Positions 35,664-43,705 of a stretch of DNA of 64,000 nucleotides are shown here, piece by piece; within the stretch, counting starts at the first letter, position 1, and each line of letters begins with the position of its first letter. A program made the position numbers and the translations under genes. Origin of the DNA: JBKCUI01 sp052161625. Its GTDB lineage: Bacteria > Planctomycetota > Planctomycetia > Pirellulales > Pirellulaceae. The notes below the pieces were generated by a model that worked only from the letters and a program-made list of their open reading frames with translations, did not search any database and was not told where the DNA came from. The DNA is taken from the NCBI GenBank assembly GCA_052161625.1, contig CP197412.1; one strand, 5' to 3'.

Positions 35664-36722
35664 TTAGAGGATCAGCATACAATCGCCGTAGGAATAAAAC
35701 CGATACCGTTCTTCGATAGCTTTTTGGTAGGCTTCCTGGATCAATTCGCGTCCCGCGAAGGTGCTGACGAGAACGATCAAGCTGCTCTTGGGGAGGTGAA
35801 AATTTGTAAGTAATCCATCCACGGCACGAAAGGTATGGCCCGGTTTGATGAAGATGTCGGTCGATCCACTCCAGGGGATCAAGGCCCCGTTTCCGTGGGA
35901 GGCCGCGGTTTCCAGCGTGCGGACTGACGTTGTGCCGATGGCGATGATTCGTCCACCTTCAGACCGCGCGGATTGCAGACGCTTGACGACCGGCTCGGAG
36001 ATTTGGGCGAATTCGCTGTGCATCTTGTGGTCATCCAATCGGGCCGTTTGAATCGGCCTAAACGTTCCCAGTCCAACGTGGAGGGTGACAGCAACCAGAG
36101 CAACGCCGGACGAACGCACTTTGCCAATAAGTTCCTGCGTCAGATGCAAACCGGCGGTCGGGGCCGCGACCGAACCAGGAGAGCGTGCGTAGACCGTTTG
36201 GTACCGTTCTCGATCCGCGGAGGTCATTTGACCGTCGCGAATATAGGGGGGGAGGGGTACGCGTCCACATTCTTCGAGCAATTCGAGCCAAGGCCGATTG
36301 GGAGACGGGGTAAAAAGAAAATTCCCCTGCTCGGTTCGTGATGCGAGAATCAGTCGTTGGTTTTCACGACCCTCGGGATCGCGAAGCACGATCGACTCAC
36401 CGGGCTGCAGGAACCCGCGGGTGCTAGAGAGAAGTTCCGCGACTCCATTCTCTTCCCGCAGAAAAAGACCTTCCCACCTGCCACCGGTCTTTTCGCGATA
36501 CCCGACCAATCGCGCCGGAATGACTTTGGAATCGTTAACGACCATGACATCCCCAGCGCGCAGTACGGAGGGGAGATCACGGATGGAAGCGTGTTCGATT
36601 CGTCCCGAGGCGCGATCCACCAACATCATTCGCGAGTCGGTTCGTTGCGTCGGTGGATCTTGAGCGATGAGCTCTCGCGGCAAGTCGAAATCGTAAAGCT
36701 CAAGTTCGTTCGGTTCTTGCAC
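35664..36722 (-). CDS. queA: tRNA preQ1(34) ribosyltransferase-isomerase
   Basis: The 352-residue protein is QueA, which transfers and isomerises the ribosyl part of S-adenosylmethionine to preQ1 in tRNA anticodons to make epoxyqueuosine. Motifs: ELYDFDLPRELIAQDP, VDRASGRIEH, VVNDSKVIPARL, SPGSVAAPTAGLHLT, VTLHVGLGTFRP and TNFHLPKSSLIVLVSTFAG. Length matches the family. The start codon is GTG (36722-36720). The next minus-strand gene upstream, glgB, ends 111 bases away. Confidence 0.97.
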   Translation of the reverse strand: MQEPNELELYDFDLPRELIAQDPPTQRTDSRMMLVDRASGRIEHASIRDLPSVLRAGDVMVVNDSKVIPARLVGYREKTGGRWEGLFLREENGVAELLSSTRGFLQPGESIVLRDPEGRENQRLILASRTEQGNFLFTPSPNRPWLELLEECGRVPLPPYIRDGQMTSADRERYQTVYARSPGSVAAPTAGLHLTQELIGKVRSSGVALVAVTLHVGLGTFRPIQTARLDDHKMHSEFAQISEPVVKRLQSARSEGGRIIAIGTTSVRTLETAASHGNGALIPWSGSTDIFIKPGHTFRAVDGLLTNFHLPKSSLIVLVSTFAGRELIQEAYQKAIEERYRFYSYGDCMLIL

Positions 36723-36833
36723 GATCGAGCGGTCCAGAAATCCTGTGGATCGATGAAAAGCGTCACAAAACAGCGACGCGATTGTATCTCATCGATCTTT
36801 CCGATCGAAGGGGAAATCGCTCAACGTTGGGTC

Positions 36834-39041
36834 TCACTCCGGCTTGAAAACAACCAAACCGAGAGGTGGGAGTTTCAATTGAATCGATGCTGGACGACCG
36901 TGATGGGGAAGGTGAATATCGGAATGGACTCCTGGGTAATTTCCAACATTCGTTCCCGCATAATGCGAGGAATCGCTGTTGAAGATCTCGCGATAGTATC
37001 CCGCTTTGGGAACACCCATTCGGTATTCGCGAACAACCGGCGTGAAGTTGCAAGCGACCAAAACGAAGTCGTTTGGATCTTTTGCTTTGCGGACGTAGCC
37101 GAGTACGCTTTCTTCACCGTTCATGCAATCGATCCATTCGAATCCATCCTCGGTAAAGTCCATTTCGTGCAAAGCGGGCTCACGCCGCATCAATTGGTTT
37201 AGATCGCCAACCAATTTTTGCATACCGCGATGCGTATCCCACTGCAGCAGATCCCATTGGATTTCCGCGTCGTAATTCCATTCGTGCCATTGTGCAAACT
37301 CGCTACCCATGAAGAGCAATTTCTTGCCTGGGTGCGTCCACATATAGCTGTAGAGCAATCGAAGGTTTGCGAATTTTTGCCAAAGGTCGCCCGCCATCTG
37401 CGCGATCAACGCACCCTTACCGTGCACCACTTCATCGTGCGATAAGGGGAGCGTGAAATTCTCGGTAAAGGCGTAGATCAGGCTGAACGTCAGTTCGTTG
37501 TGATGGAATTTTCGGTGAACAGGGTCTTGCCGCATGTAGCGCAACGTATCGTTCATCCACCCCATATTCCACTTGAGAGAAAAGCCCAAGCCGCCCGACT
37601 CGGTGGGTCGACTCACTCCAGGCCAGGCGGTCGATTCCTCGGCAATTGTGAGAACACCTGGATACTGAGTGTGTGACTGGATATTGAATTCGCGGAGAAG
37701 CTGGATGGCTTCTAAGTTTTCTCGACCGCCGTATTGATTCGGCACCCATTCCCCTTGTTTGCGGGAATAATCGAGATAGAGCATCGACGCAACGGCATCG
37801 ACCCGAAGACCGTCGATATGGAATTTATCTAGCCAAAACAACGCGTTCGAAATCAAGAAGTTTTTAACTTCGTTTCGACCGAAGTTGAAGATCATCGTCC
37901 CCCAATCGGGATGCTCCCCTTGCCGTGGATCTTCGTGCTCATAGAGAGCCGAACCATCGAACCGACGAAGCCCGTGTCCATCCTTGGGGAAGTGAGCGGG
38001 AACCCAATCGATGATCACGCCAATTTTGTTACGGTGGCAATAATTGACGAAGTACATAAAGTCTTCGGGCGAACCGTAACGGCTGGTCGCCGCAAAGTAG
38101 CCAACGGTTTGGTATCCCCAGGAACCGGTGAATGGGTGTTCGGAGATCGGCATCAGCTCGACGTGAGTGAATCCCATTTCCTGGCAGTAGTGCACCAGTT
38201 GATGAGCGATCTCACGATAGTTCATCCAACCATGGATCCCTTTTTCGCATTTTCGCCACGAACCCAAGTGGACTTCGTAGACCGACATCGGTTTGTCGAG
38301 TTGATTTTCGTTTCGGCGCCTTTCCATCCAGTCGGTATCACTCCACTCGTATTTATCGAGCGAGCAAACGATGGAAGCTGTGCGAGGTGGAAGTTCGGCT
38401 GCAACACCGTATGGGTCCGTCTTGTCGACGACTTCTCCGTGTTCGGTCCGAACGCGGAACTTGTACTTTTGGCCTTCGCCAATGTGGGGAACGAACAATT
38501 CCCAGATGCCGCTGGGGACTTGCTTTTGCATCGCATGAGAGCGGCCGTCCCAGTGGTTAAAGTCCCCGACGACTTGGACACTTTGGGCGTTGGGTGCCCA
38601 AACGGCGAAGTTCACGCCGACTTGCCCATCCACGGTTCGGATATGGGAGCCGAGTCGTTCGTAGATCTTCCAATGCTGACCTGCATTGAACAAGTAGCGG
38701 TCGAAATCAGAGAGATAGCTCGGTACTGAGTATGGATCCGTCATTTCGATAGTATTCCCGTTGCGGTTCGCGAGTCGGATTCGGTAGTTCGAGGAACGTT
38801 CGTCTTGCTGCGGAATCAGCCCTTCGTAAAGGCCCGAAGGATGGATCTTTCTCATCGGCCGGATCGCCTCATTGGAACGGTCCACCAACCACGCTTGCTC
38901 AGATCCTGGGAAATAACCTCTTACGGCCAACGCATCACGACCGTCGACATGCACTCGGTGCGGTCCTAAAACGCTGCGTGGATCCGAAGCGTTTCCGTCG
39001 ATGATGTTGGAGAGGGAATTAAAAGGAATCAGGGTTTGCAC
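36834..39041 (-). CDS. glgB: 1,4-alpha-glucan branching enzyme
   Basis: This 735-residue enzyme introduces alpha-1,6 branches into glycogen. The CBM48 region contains VNFAVWAPNAQSVQVVGDFN, followed by the GH13 catalytic barrel with FTHVELMPISEHPF, the nucleophile Asp in FHIDGLRVDAVASMLY, the Glu in LTIAEESTAWPG and LPLSHDEVVHGKG. An all-beta C-terminal domain ends LPPLGLVVFKP. The start is proposed as GTG at 39041, since GGAGA lies 5 bases upstream and the longer ATG frame (39110) adds 23 residues typical of no GlgB. An additional N1 module of about 110 residues precedes the CBM48. No glgA, glgC or glgX is adjacent. Confidence 0.95.
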   Translation of the reverse strand: MQTLIPFNSLSNIIDGNASDPRSVLGPHRVHVDGRDALAVRGYFPGSEQAWLVDRSNEAIRPMRKIHPSGLYEGLIPQQDERSSNYRIRLANRNGNTIEMTDPYSVPSYLSDFDRYLFNAGQHWKIYERLGSHIRTVDGQVGVNFAVWAPNAQSVQVVGDFNHWDGRSHAMQKQVPSGIWELFVPHIGEGQKYKFRVRTEHGEVVDKTDPYGVAAELPPRTASIVCSLDKYEWSDTDWMERRRNENQLDKPMSVYEVHLGSWRKCEKGIHGWMNYREIAHQLVHYCQEMGFTHVELMPISEHPFTGSWGYQTVGYFAATSRYGSPEDFMYFVNYCHRNKIGVIIDWVPAHFPKDGHGLRRFDGSALYEHEDPRQGEHPDWGTMIFNFGRNEVKNFLISNALFWLDKFHIDGLRVDAVASMLYLDYSRKQGEWVPNQYGGRENLEAIQLLREFNIQSHTQYPGVLTIAEESTAWPGVSRPTESGGLGFSLKWNMGWMNDTLRYMRQDPVHRKFHHNELTFSLIYAFTENFTLPLSHDEVVHGKGALIAQMAGDLWQKFANLRLLYSYMWTHPGKKLLFMGSEFAQWHEWNYDAEIQWDLLQWDTHRGMQKLVGDLNQLMRREPALHEMDFTEDGFEWIDCMNGEESVLGYVRKAKDPNDFVLVACNFTPVVREYRMGVPKAGYYREIFNSDSSHYAGTNVGNYPGVHSDIHLPHHGRPASIQLKLPPLGLVVFKPE

Positions 39042-39134
39042 GATTTCTCCGATTGTTATATCCAATGGCGAGTGAAAGGAGTATGGGCAAGGAATCTCGA
39101 AACGGTTCAACGGTGAATTCAGCGGTGAAAAGGT

Positions 39135-39974
39135 TCAACGGTGGCGTCGAGGCTTCGGGTCGAGCAGCAGCATGCAGCACAGGTAGGATTCAATTCCCTC
39201 GTCGAGACGGAGAATGGAATCCCAAACGCCTCGCAGGGATCGTTTGGCCAACGACCAGCAGATCGCGAGAGGGAAGAACAGCATGGCCCGCAGCGTTCGC
39301 TTGTGGGTGATTTCGGTAGCCACCGGTAAAACATGTGGCTTGGGTAAACGAATACAGGTGGTTTGCGACCTGTCGCAGTGGACTGTTCCCGTCGTAGCGA
39401 CTGTAGCAACGACGGGTTGTGCCATGTCGGTGTAGATCCGGGTGGAATGAACGGTTGTCACAGCCGGCTGCGCGGGTGAGCTAGCGAGCTGTGCAATAGA
39501 GCCAGCTGGCTGTGCAGATGCCTTGGCGAGTGCATCGCTCGGTTTGGCCATCCAGCGGCACTGCACTTGATGGTACCCCAATGTGCGATCGATTCGTTTC
39601 CAGAGATCCGCGTTTCGGATTGGCTGGACTGAGCCGAAGTGTTCCCAGGAAAAGTTGTTTTCGCGCCACTCGGTCAGGCCGTAGCGAAGTCCTCGGAACA
39701 CATAACGACTGCCGGTCATCAGCGTCACGCGGCTTGGTTGCTCCAGTGCTTCGAGCCCTCGCAATACGGCGACTAATGCGGCTCGATCGGGAGGACAGCC
39801 CGCTTCTTTGTCCGTCGCTTCAAACTTTTCCCCTGTCGCGACATTTTCTAACTCGAACCTCCATTGGCTTACTCCGTTTCCACTTCGCGAGCGCTGGCTT
39901 CCTGCCGACGCTGGATCTGTGACAAGGTGTTGACCTTCACAGATTAAGTGGAAGTGAGGTTTCGGAGGATTCAT
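39135..39974 (-). CDS. RNase H-like protein lacking catalytic residues
   Basis: The 279-residue product aligns by eye with RNase HI over its first ~150 residues: DRAALVAVLRGLEAL, VTLMTGSRYVFRGL, LTEWRENNFSW and NADLWKRIDRTLGYHQVQCRW match the family. The four catalytic acids are altered. The first Asp is Glu13 (ICEGQ), the Glu of RMEL is Ala66 (RAAL), the Asp of TDS is Gly88 (TGS), and the last Asp is not found. The C-terminal half is A/T/P-rich, then contains a hydrophobic stretch (AMLFFPLAICWSL). A non-catalytic nucleic-acid- or protein-binding role is inferred. The start is the ATG at 39974; an ATG at 39989 is alternative. Confidence 0.75.
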   Translation of the reverse strand: MNPPKPHFHLICEGQHLVTDPASAGSQRSRSGNGVSQWRFELENVATGEKFEATDKEAGCPPDRAALVAVLRGLEALEQPSRVTLMTGSRYVFRGLRYGLTEWRENNFSWEHFGSVQPIRNADLWKRIDRTLGYHQVQCRWMAKPSDALAKASAQPAGSIAQLASSPAQPAVTTVHSTRIYTDMAQPVVATVATTGTVHCDRSQTTCIRLPKPHVLPVATEITHKRTLRAMLFFPLAICWSLAKRSLRGVWDSILRLDEGIESYLCCMLLLDPKPRRHR

Positions 39975-40148
39975 GGTGAGTTGATCCAAAGTACCGATTA
40001 TCGAAGCTGCTTAAGAGTGCCCGATGATCGCGACGATGCGGATCAGCTTGAAAGAATTTGACTGGGAATCTTCGTACAATGGGCATGATGCGTCGAGCGT
40101 GAGGCTTGTAACGACTGACACGGCGAAGAAAGAATTCGAGGAGTTTTC

Positions 40149-40646
40149 ATGATCGATTGGCCAGAGCTACCAGATAGCGGTGTTTACTTGAATTGGCCTT
40201 CGGAAGGCACCGATTGGATCCATCCCGAGGATGTCGCCACTGTCGAACATTGGATCCCCAGCGATAGGGTCTTTCACCGAATCGGATTCGATGGGACCTA
40301 TTACCAATTGCAATACGGAGATGCCGTTGTGCGAGTGAAGCCAACGCTTTGGCTCAAACTCAACGACGATGGGTTTCGGATCGGCGACCAAGTCGAAGTG
40401 AAGAGTATTGAACTGGAGCGAGAACCTATCATCGCCCGCATACTGGAGATCCGTTATGATGCCGCACTCGGGTCCATTTATTACCTGCTCGAACACCGCG
40501 AACTGCCACTTGCTAGGCGTTATCTCGCCGAGGAACTGAATCTGCTTACAAAACGTCCGGAGCTGAGGGACCCTGTCATCGAACCCGTCCTGGAGCCCTC
40601 GGAAAACCTAGATGGCGCGGAATGGAAACTAGAACCACCCGCCTAG
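40149..40646 (+). CDS. Uncharacterised soluble protein
   Basis: The 165-residue product is not recognised. It is acidic, rich in Trp, Tyr, Leu and Glu, with no signal peptide or membrane segment. The middle (RIGDQVEVKSIELEREPIIA, LEIRYDAALGSIYYLLEHRE) suggests a small beta-barrel or SH3-like fold, followed by a helix (ARRYLAEELNLL) and a Pro/Glu-rich tail. GGAG lies 8 bases before the ATG. It is flanked by the divergent RNase H-like gene and a small membrane-protein gene. It is probably a planctomycete-specific family, but I cannot name it. Confidence 0.66.
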   Translation: MIDWPELPDSGVYLNWPSEGTDWIHPEDVATVEHWIPSDRVFHRIGFDGTYYQLQYGDAVVRVKPTLWLKLNDDGFRIGDQVEVKSIELEREPIIARILEIRYDAALGSIYYLLEHRELPLARRYLAEELNLLTKRPELRDPVIEPVLEPSENLDGAEWKLEPPA

Positions 40647-40776
40647 GCTAGGCGGCAATAGAATCATTTCGTTCGTCCGCGAAAGCTCCTCCCGATCGCT
40701 TCCCAAGCCCCAGGGGAAACGTTACAAGGGGGGAGTCGAATGCGATACCTCCACATTCCCACCCTGAAATCAAGCC

Positions 40777-41073
40777 ATGAATTCAACGACACCAGCCTCT
40801 CCTATCGGAAAAATTCTAGTTGCCCTTGCCGTGCTACTCGCGGCCGGGGGCTCTGTCTATTTCGCAATGAATCCCGGCAAATCCCTTCCGCCGGCAACGA
40901 AACCAGCCACTGGGAATGCGAGCGATTCCCAACCGGCGGATGCAAAGCCTTCGGAATCAAAGCCCGATGCGCAACCTGCCGAACAGCCCGCTCAACAGCC
41001 TGCTGAACAATCCAGCCAACAATCGGAACAACCATCGGCAACGCCGAGCAAAGACCAGACCCCGGCAAAGTGA
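40777..41073 (+). CDS. Small single-pass membrane protein with Q/P/E-rich tail
   Basis: This 98-residue protein has one N-terminal hydrophobic helix (about 11-30: GKILVALAVLLAAGGSVYFA) followed by about 65 residues of low-complexity sequence dominated by Ala, Pro, Gln, Ser and Lys (units like AEQPAQQPAEQ). The tail should be exposed outside the cytoplasmic membrane. No known domain. It lies 34 bases before the TPR membrane-protein gene on the same strand. The low-complexity codons could also make this a chance frame, so existence is moderately certain. Confidence 0.55.
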   Translation: MNSTTPASPIGKILVALAVLLAAGGSVYFAMNPGKSLPPATKPATGNASDSQPADAKPSESKPDAQPAEQPAQQPAEQSSQQSEQPSATPSKDQTPAK

Positions 41074-41107
41074 CCCATCCGAAGCAAAGTGCCCCATCCG
41101 TAGCGGA

Positions 41108-42106
41108 ATGAGCCGTAAGAAGTGGAGTGAGCTGTCAGAAGTGGAACCGAATCTTCGCGCTGAGCCTTCTCGCGTTTTGCGCAATGCGATCTTGTTGATT
41201 GCCATCTTGATTCCCGTGATTCCCGTCGCGCGGATTTATTTTTGGCAGCATGCGTTGCCGCGCTGGTATCTAGCCCATGCGGCAAACGAGTTAGCGGCCG
41301 AGCGAGTCGATTCCGCGCGTCAAACGCTAGATCGGTCGATCGAAATGGATCCGTCGATCGCATCAGACCTTCATTACTGGCGTTTGCGACTCGATCTCTT
41401 GCTTGGCCAAAAGGAATTGCCAAACGAACAGCTTGAAGAGTTCATTGCACATGTGTTCGATCATTTGCAACACATGGAGAGTGTGCCGTTAAGGGCTGCC
41501 GTGAGCGATTGGATTGCGTCGCGTCTTTTGCAGGAGCGGCAAGCACCGGCGGCGGTCCGGATCATGAGTCGTTTCTTTCCTTCGATCGCCGAGCGGACAC
41601 CGGTTCAAAACAACGACTTGGCTTATGCGAGAGCGATCGCGAGTGTCGATTTGGATCTCGCTTCCAAAGAAATCGACGCTGCGCTGCGGAAGACTTCGGA
41701 GCGAAATCCGGGGTTTCTTGATACGAAAGCGTGGATCCTTCACCAGCAGGGCAAAAACCAACTTGCGCAGGAGTTCTCGCAGGCCGCCATCGAACTTCTG
41801 TACCGCGATCTTGCCGGTCTGAACCCAAGCCTGGCCCAAGCCTTTTATCCCGACGAAAAGGTTTTTGTTGTTCGGGACAAATTGGAATCCGAAGGGCTGG
41901 AGGAGGAAAAGAAAAGGGCCGCAGAGGGACTGGAAAAGCTGCCCGGGGTTGCGGAATCGCAAGTCGACCAGCAACTTCGCATGATCGCCGTTCTTCGCCA
42001 CCATCGGGCTTCCATTCTGGAGGCGCTCGGAGACGAAGAGGGTGCCGCCATCGATCGCTTGTGGTTGCGACTATTTGGCTTTCATGACACCGAATCTCTC
42101 GTGTAA
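41108..42106 (+). CDS. Membrane-anchored protein with TPR-like helices
   Basis: The 332-residue product has a short cytoplasmic N-terminus, a single TM helix (about 26-44: NAILLIAILIPVIPVARIYF) and a helical C-terminal part. WYLAHAANELAAERVDSARQ, LDRSIEMDPSIASDLHYWRL, AWILHQQGKNQLAQEFSQAA and RHHRASILEALGDEEGA have the spacing of TPR repeats. Function unknown; a protein-interaction role at the membrane surface is inferred. The ATG at 41108 is preferred, since the frame to 40916 overlaps the preceding gene and is mostly Asn/Arg low complexity. Confidence 0.75.
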   Translation: MSRKKWSELSEVEPNLRAEPSRVLRNAILLIAILIPVIPVARIYFWQHALPRWYLAHAANELAAERVDSARQTLDRSIEMDPSIASDLHYWRLRLDLLLGQKELPNEQLEEFIAHVFDHLQHMESVPLRAAVSDWIASRLLQERQAPAAVRIMSRFFPSIAERTPVQNNDLAYARAIASVDLDLASKEIDAALRKTSERNPGFLDTKAWILHQQGKNQLAQEFSQAAIELLYRDLAGLNPSLAQAFYPDEKVFVVRDKLESEGLEEEKKRAAEGLEKLPGVAESQVDQQLRMIAVLRHHRASILEALGDEEGAAIDRLWLRLFGFHDTESLV

Positions 42107-42132
42107 CGTGCCGGACCGGTTGTACTGGCGGG

Positions 42133-42222
42133 TTTAATTGGCAGGCCGATTTAACTGGCAGGCCGATTTAACTGGCAGGCCCGTTTAATGGGCAGACCCG
42201 ATTAATTTAATTGGCAGGCCGG
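42133..42222. repeat. 17-bp tandem repeat, five copies
   Basis: Four head-to-tail copies (42133-42149, 42150-42166, 42167-42183, 42184-42200) are followed by ATTAA and a fifth copy (42206-42222). The unit is close to TTTAACTGGCAGGCCGA; copies 2 and 3 differ only at their last bases. A partial unit (TACTGGCGGG) precedes the array. The units abut, so this is not CRISPR. It lies 26 bases after the TPR gene stop. The whole gap 42107-42442 contains no gene, only this array and the hairpin at 42372-42390. Confidence 0.9.
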
Positions 42223-42371
42223 GCAGTGCCCCCCATTTCTACAGCGAAAATCCACCCAGCGCGACGCATATGCAGTGCTGAGCGGAGAGGCAAGTCGCGA
42301 AATCGTTAGAAAATTCATTCCAAGGGCTCGAAAAAGTTGCAAGCTGTGCGAAAATGGGTCCGCGGCGTTCC

Positions 42372-42390
42372 ACATAGCCAAAGGCTATGT
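42372..42390. repeat. REP-like hairpin
   Basis: ACATAGCC-AAA-GGCTATGT is a perfect 8-bp stem with a 3-base loop, flanked by GTTCC on the left and CCCACCC on the right. It sits 52 bases before the sugar-transferase start. It has the look of a dispersed REP or small mobile element, or a transcript-end hairpin, but no U-run follows. Confidence 0.6.
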
Positions 42391-42442
42391 CCCACCCTTC
42401 GTTGCAATTTTAACTGGATGTGCATCTAGAGCTTGGACTGAT

Positions 42443-43564
42443 ATGTTGGGCGTCCGTTTGGAGAAAAAGAGTTTTTGGCGGAGTCCGCCCAGGGCCAGCC
42501 GGAACGTTTCTGGATTTTTGGCGGCAGAAGAGATGGAGTTGCGACTCGCCAAGGAGCGAGAACGCTGCGATCGATATCTTCTCCACTTCTCGATGATCGC
42601 TCTGGAATGGAATAGTCCTCCGACGAAACATTTACTCCGAGCGGTCGAGACTTTTCTCACTGGACGTTTAAGACTTTCGGACGAGGCTGGGTTCTTGCGT
42701 ACCGGCGGGATCGGCATCATGCTTCCAATGACCGATGCGGATGGAGCTCGTAAAGTCTTGGAGATTGTTCAATCGTTTGCGCACCATCAATCCTGGCCGA
42801 TCCACGCGGAGGTGTATACCTATGTCGGCTACACGGGAAGCGATAACGATCCCACGGAAGGCGGGGATGACTCCGAGGATCTGCAATCTTTACGGGAGTC
42901 CGGGACAAATCTGGGCTCGCCCAGGGAGCATTGCAAAGAGTCCTTGCTGAGAATGGTCGCGAAGCCCTTTCCAAAGTGGAAGCGAGCATGCGATATCGCA
43001 GGTGCGGTTGTCGGGTTGATCGTGACATCGCCTGTGTTGGTTGTCGCTTGCATCGCAGTCAAAGCGACTTCGCGCGGCCCCGTGTTTTTCAAACAAATGC
43101 GATGCGGTCAGCACGGACGTCCCTTCGCCATTTATAAACTTCGAACCATGGTGGTGAATGCAGAAGAGCTCAAAGCGTTACTGCACGAACGAAACGAACG
43201 CGATGGACCTGCGTTCAAAATCAAGAACGATCCCCGAGTCACCAAGGTTGGAAAATTTCTTCGAAAGGTTGGGGCAGACGAGCTTCCACAACTGGTCAAT
43301 GTGCTCAAGGGAGACATGTCCATCGTGGGACCGCGACCGCTCCCCATTTCGGAGGACATGCAGTGCGCATCTTGGCAACGTAGACGGCTTGATACGAAGC
43401 CAGGTTTGACTTGCACCTGGCAAATCAGCAAATCGAGAAATATCAGTTTTCGAGACTGGATGCGGTTGGATCTGCAATATGGTTCCAGACGGTCTTTGCT
43501 GCATGACGTGGAGCTCATCGCCAGAACTTTTATCGCCGTTTTCCTAGGGCGTGTTGGCCACTAG
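42443..43564 (+). CDS. Polyprenyl-phosphate sugar-1-phosphate transferase with GGDEF-like N-domain
   Basis: From the ATG at 42443 the protein has 373 residues. Residues about 25-135 resemble a GGDEF fold (DRYLLHFSMIALEW, then DEAGFLRTGGIGIMLPMTDA) but GGIGI stands where GGDEF/GGEEF should be, so it is not a cyclase. A TM helix (about 184-206: DIAGAVVGLIVTSPVLVVAC) and a bacterial sugar transferase domain follow: GPVFFKQMRCGQHGRPF, YKLRTMV, KVGKFLRKVGADELPQLVNV, LKGDMSIVGPRP and KPGLTCTWQI. This C-terminal WbaP/WcaJ-type enzyme moves a sugar phosphate from a UDP-sugar to undecaprenyl phosphate to start exopolysaccharide synthesis. The frame to 42275 is rejected as non-coding-like. Confidence 0.88.
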   Translation: MLGVRLEKKSFWRSPPRASRNVSGFLAAEEMELRLAKERERCDRYLLHFSMIALEWNSPPTKHLLRAVETFLTGRLRLSDEAGFLRTGGIGIMLPMTDADGARKVLEIVQSFAHHQSWPIHAEVYTYVGYTGSDNDPTEGGDDSEDLQSLRESGTNLGSPREHCKESLLRMVAKPFPKWKRACDIAGAVVGLIVTSPVLVVACIAVKATSRGPVFFKQMRCGQHGRPFAIYKLRTMVVNAEELKALLHERNERDGPAFKIKNDPRVTKVGKFLRKVGADELPQLVNVLKGDMSIVGPRPLPISEDMQCASWQRRRLDTKPGLTCTWQISKSRNISFRDWMRLDLQYGSRRSLLHDVELIARTFIAVFLGRVGH

Positions 43565-43567
43565 CGA

Positions 43568-43598
43568 ATACCTACCGTAGAATTCGGGTGATAGGTAT
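43568..43598 (+). terminator. Possible hairpin after the sugar transferase gene
   Basis: ATACCTA (43568-43574) pairs with TAGGTAT (43592-43598), with partial extension inward. It lies 3 bases after the stop of the sugar-transferase gene. There is no U-run, so termination is uncertain. Confidence 0.3.
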
Positions 43599-43705
43599 CG
43601 TCTTGCACGCTCCAGCCAGGACTCCGCCTCGCGATCGTGGCGGTTGGTTGGGCGAATGGTAGTAAAGTGAGACGATTTCTGACTCTCACCCCACTGCGAG
43701 ACACC

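Noticed and set aside
36357..37202. 281-codon frame spanning the queA-glgB gap on the plus strand
   Set aside because: It runs antisense through conserved parts of both enzymes and shows no protein-like pattern.
42133..42222. Tandem repeats as a CRISPR array
   Set aside because: Units of 17 bases abut without spacers and there are no cas genes.
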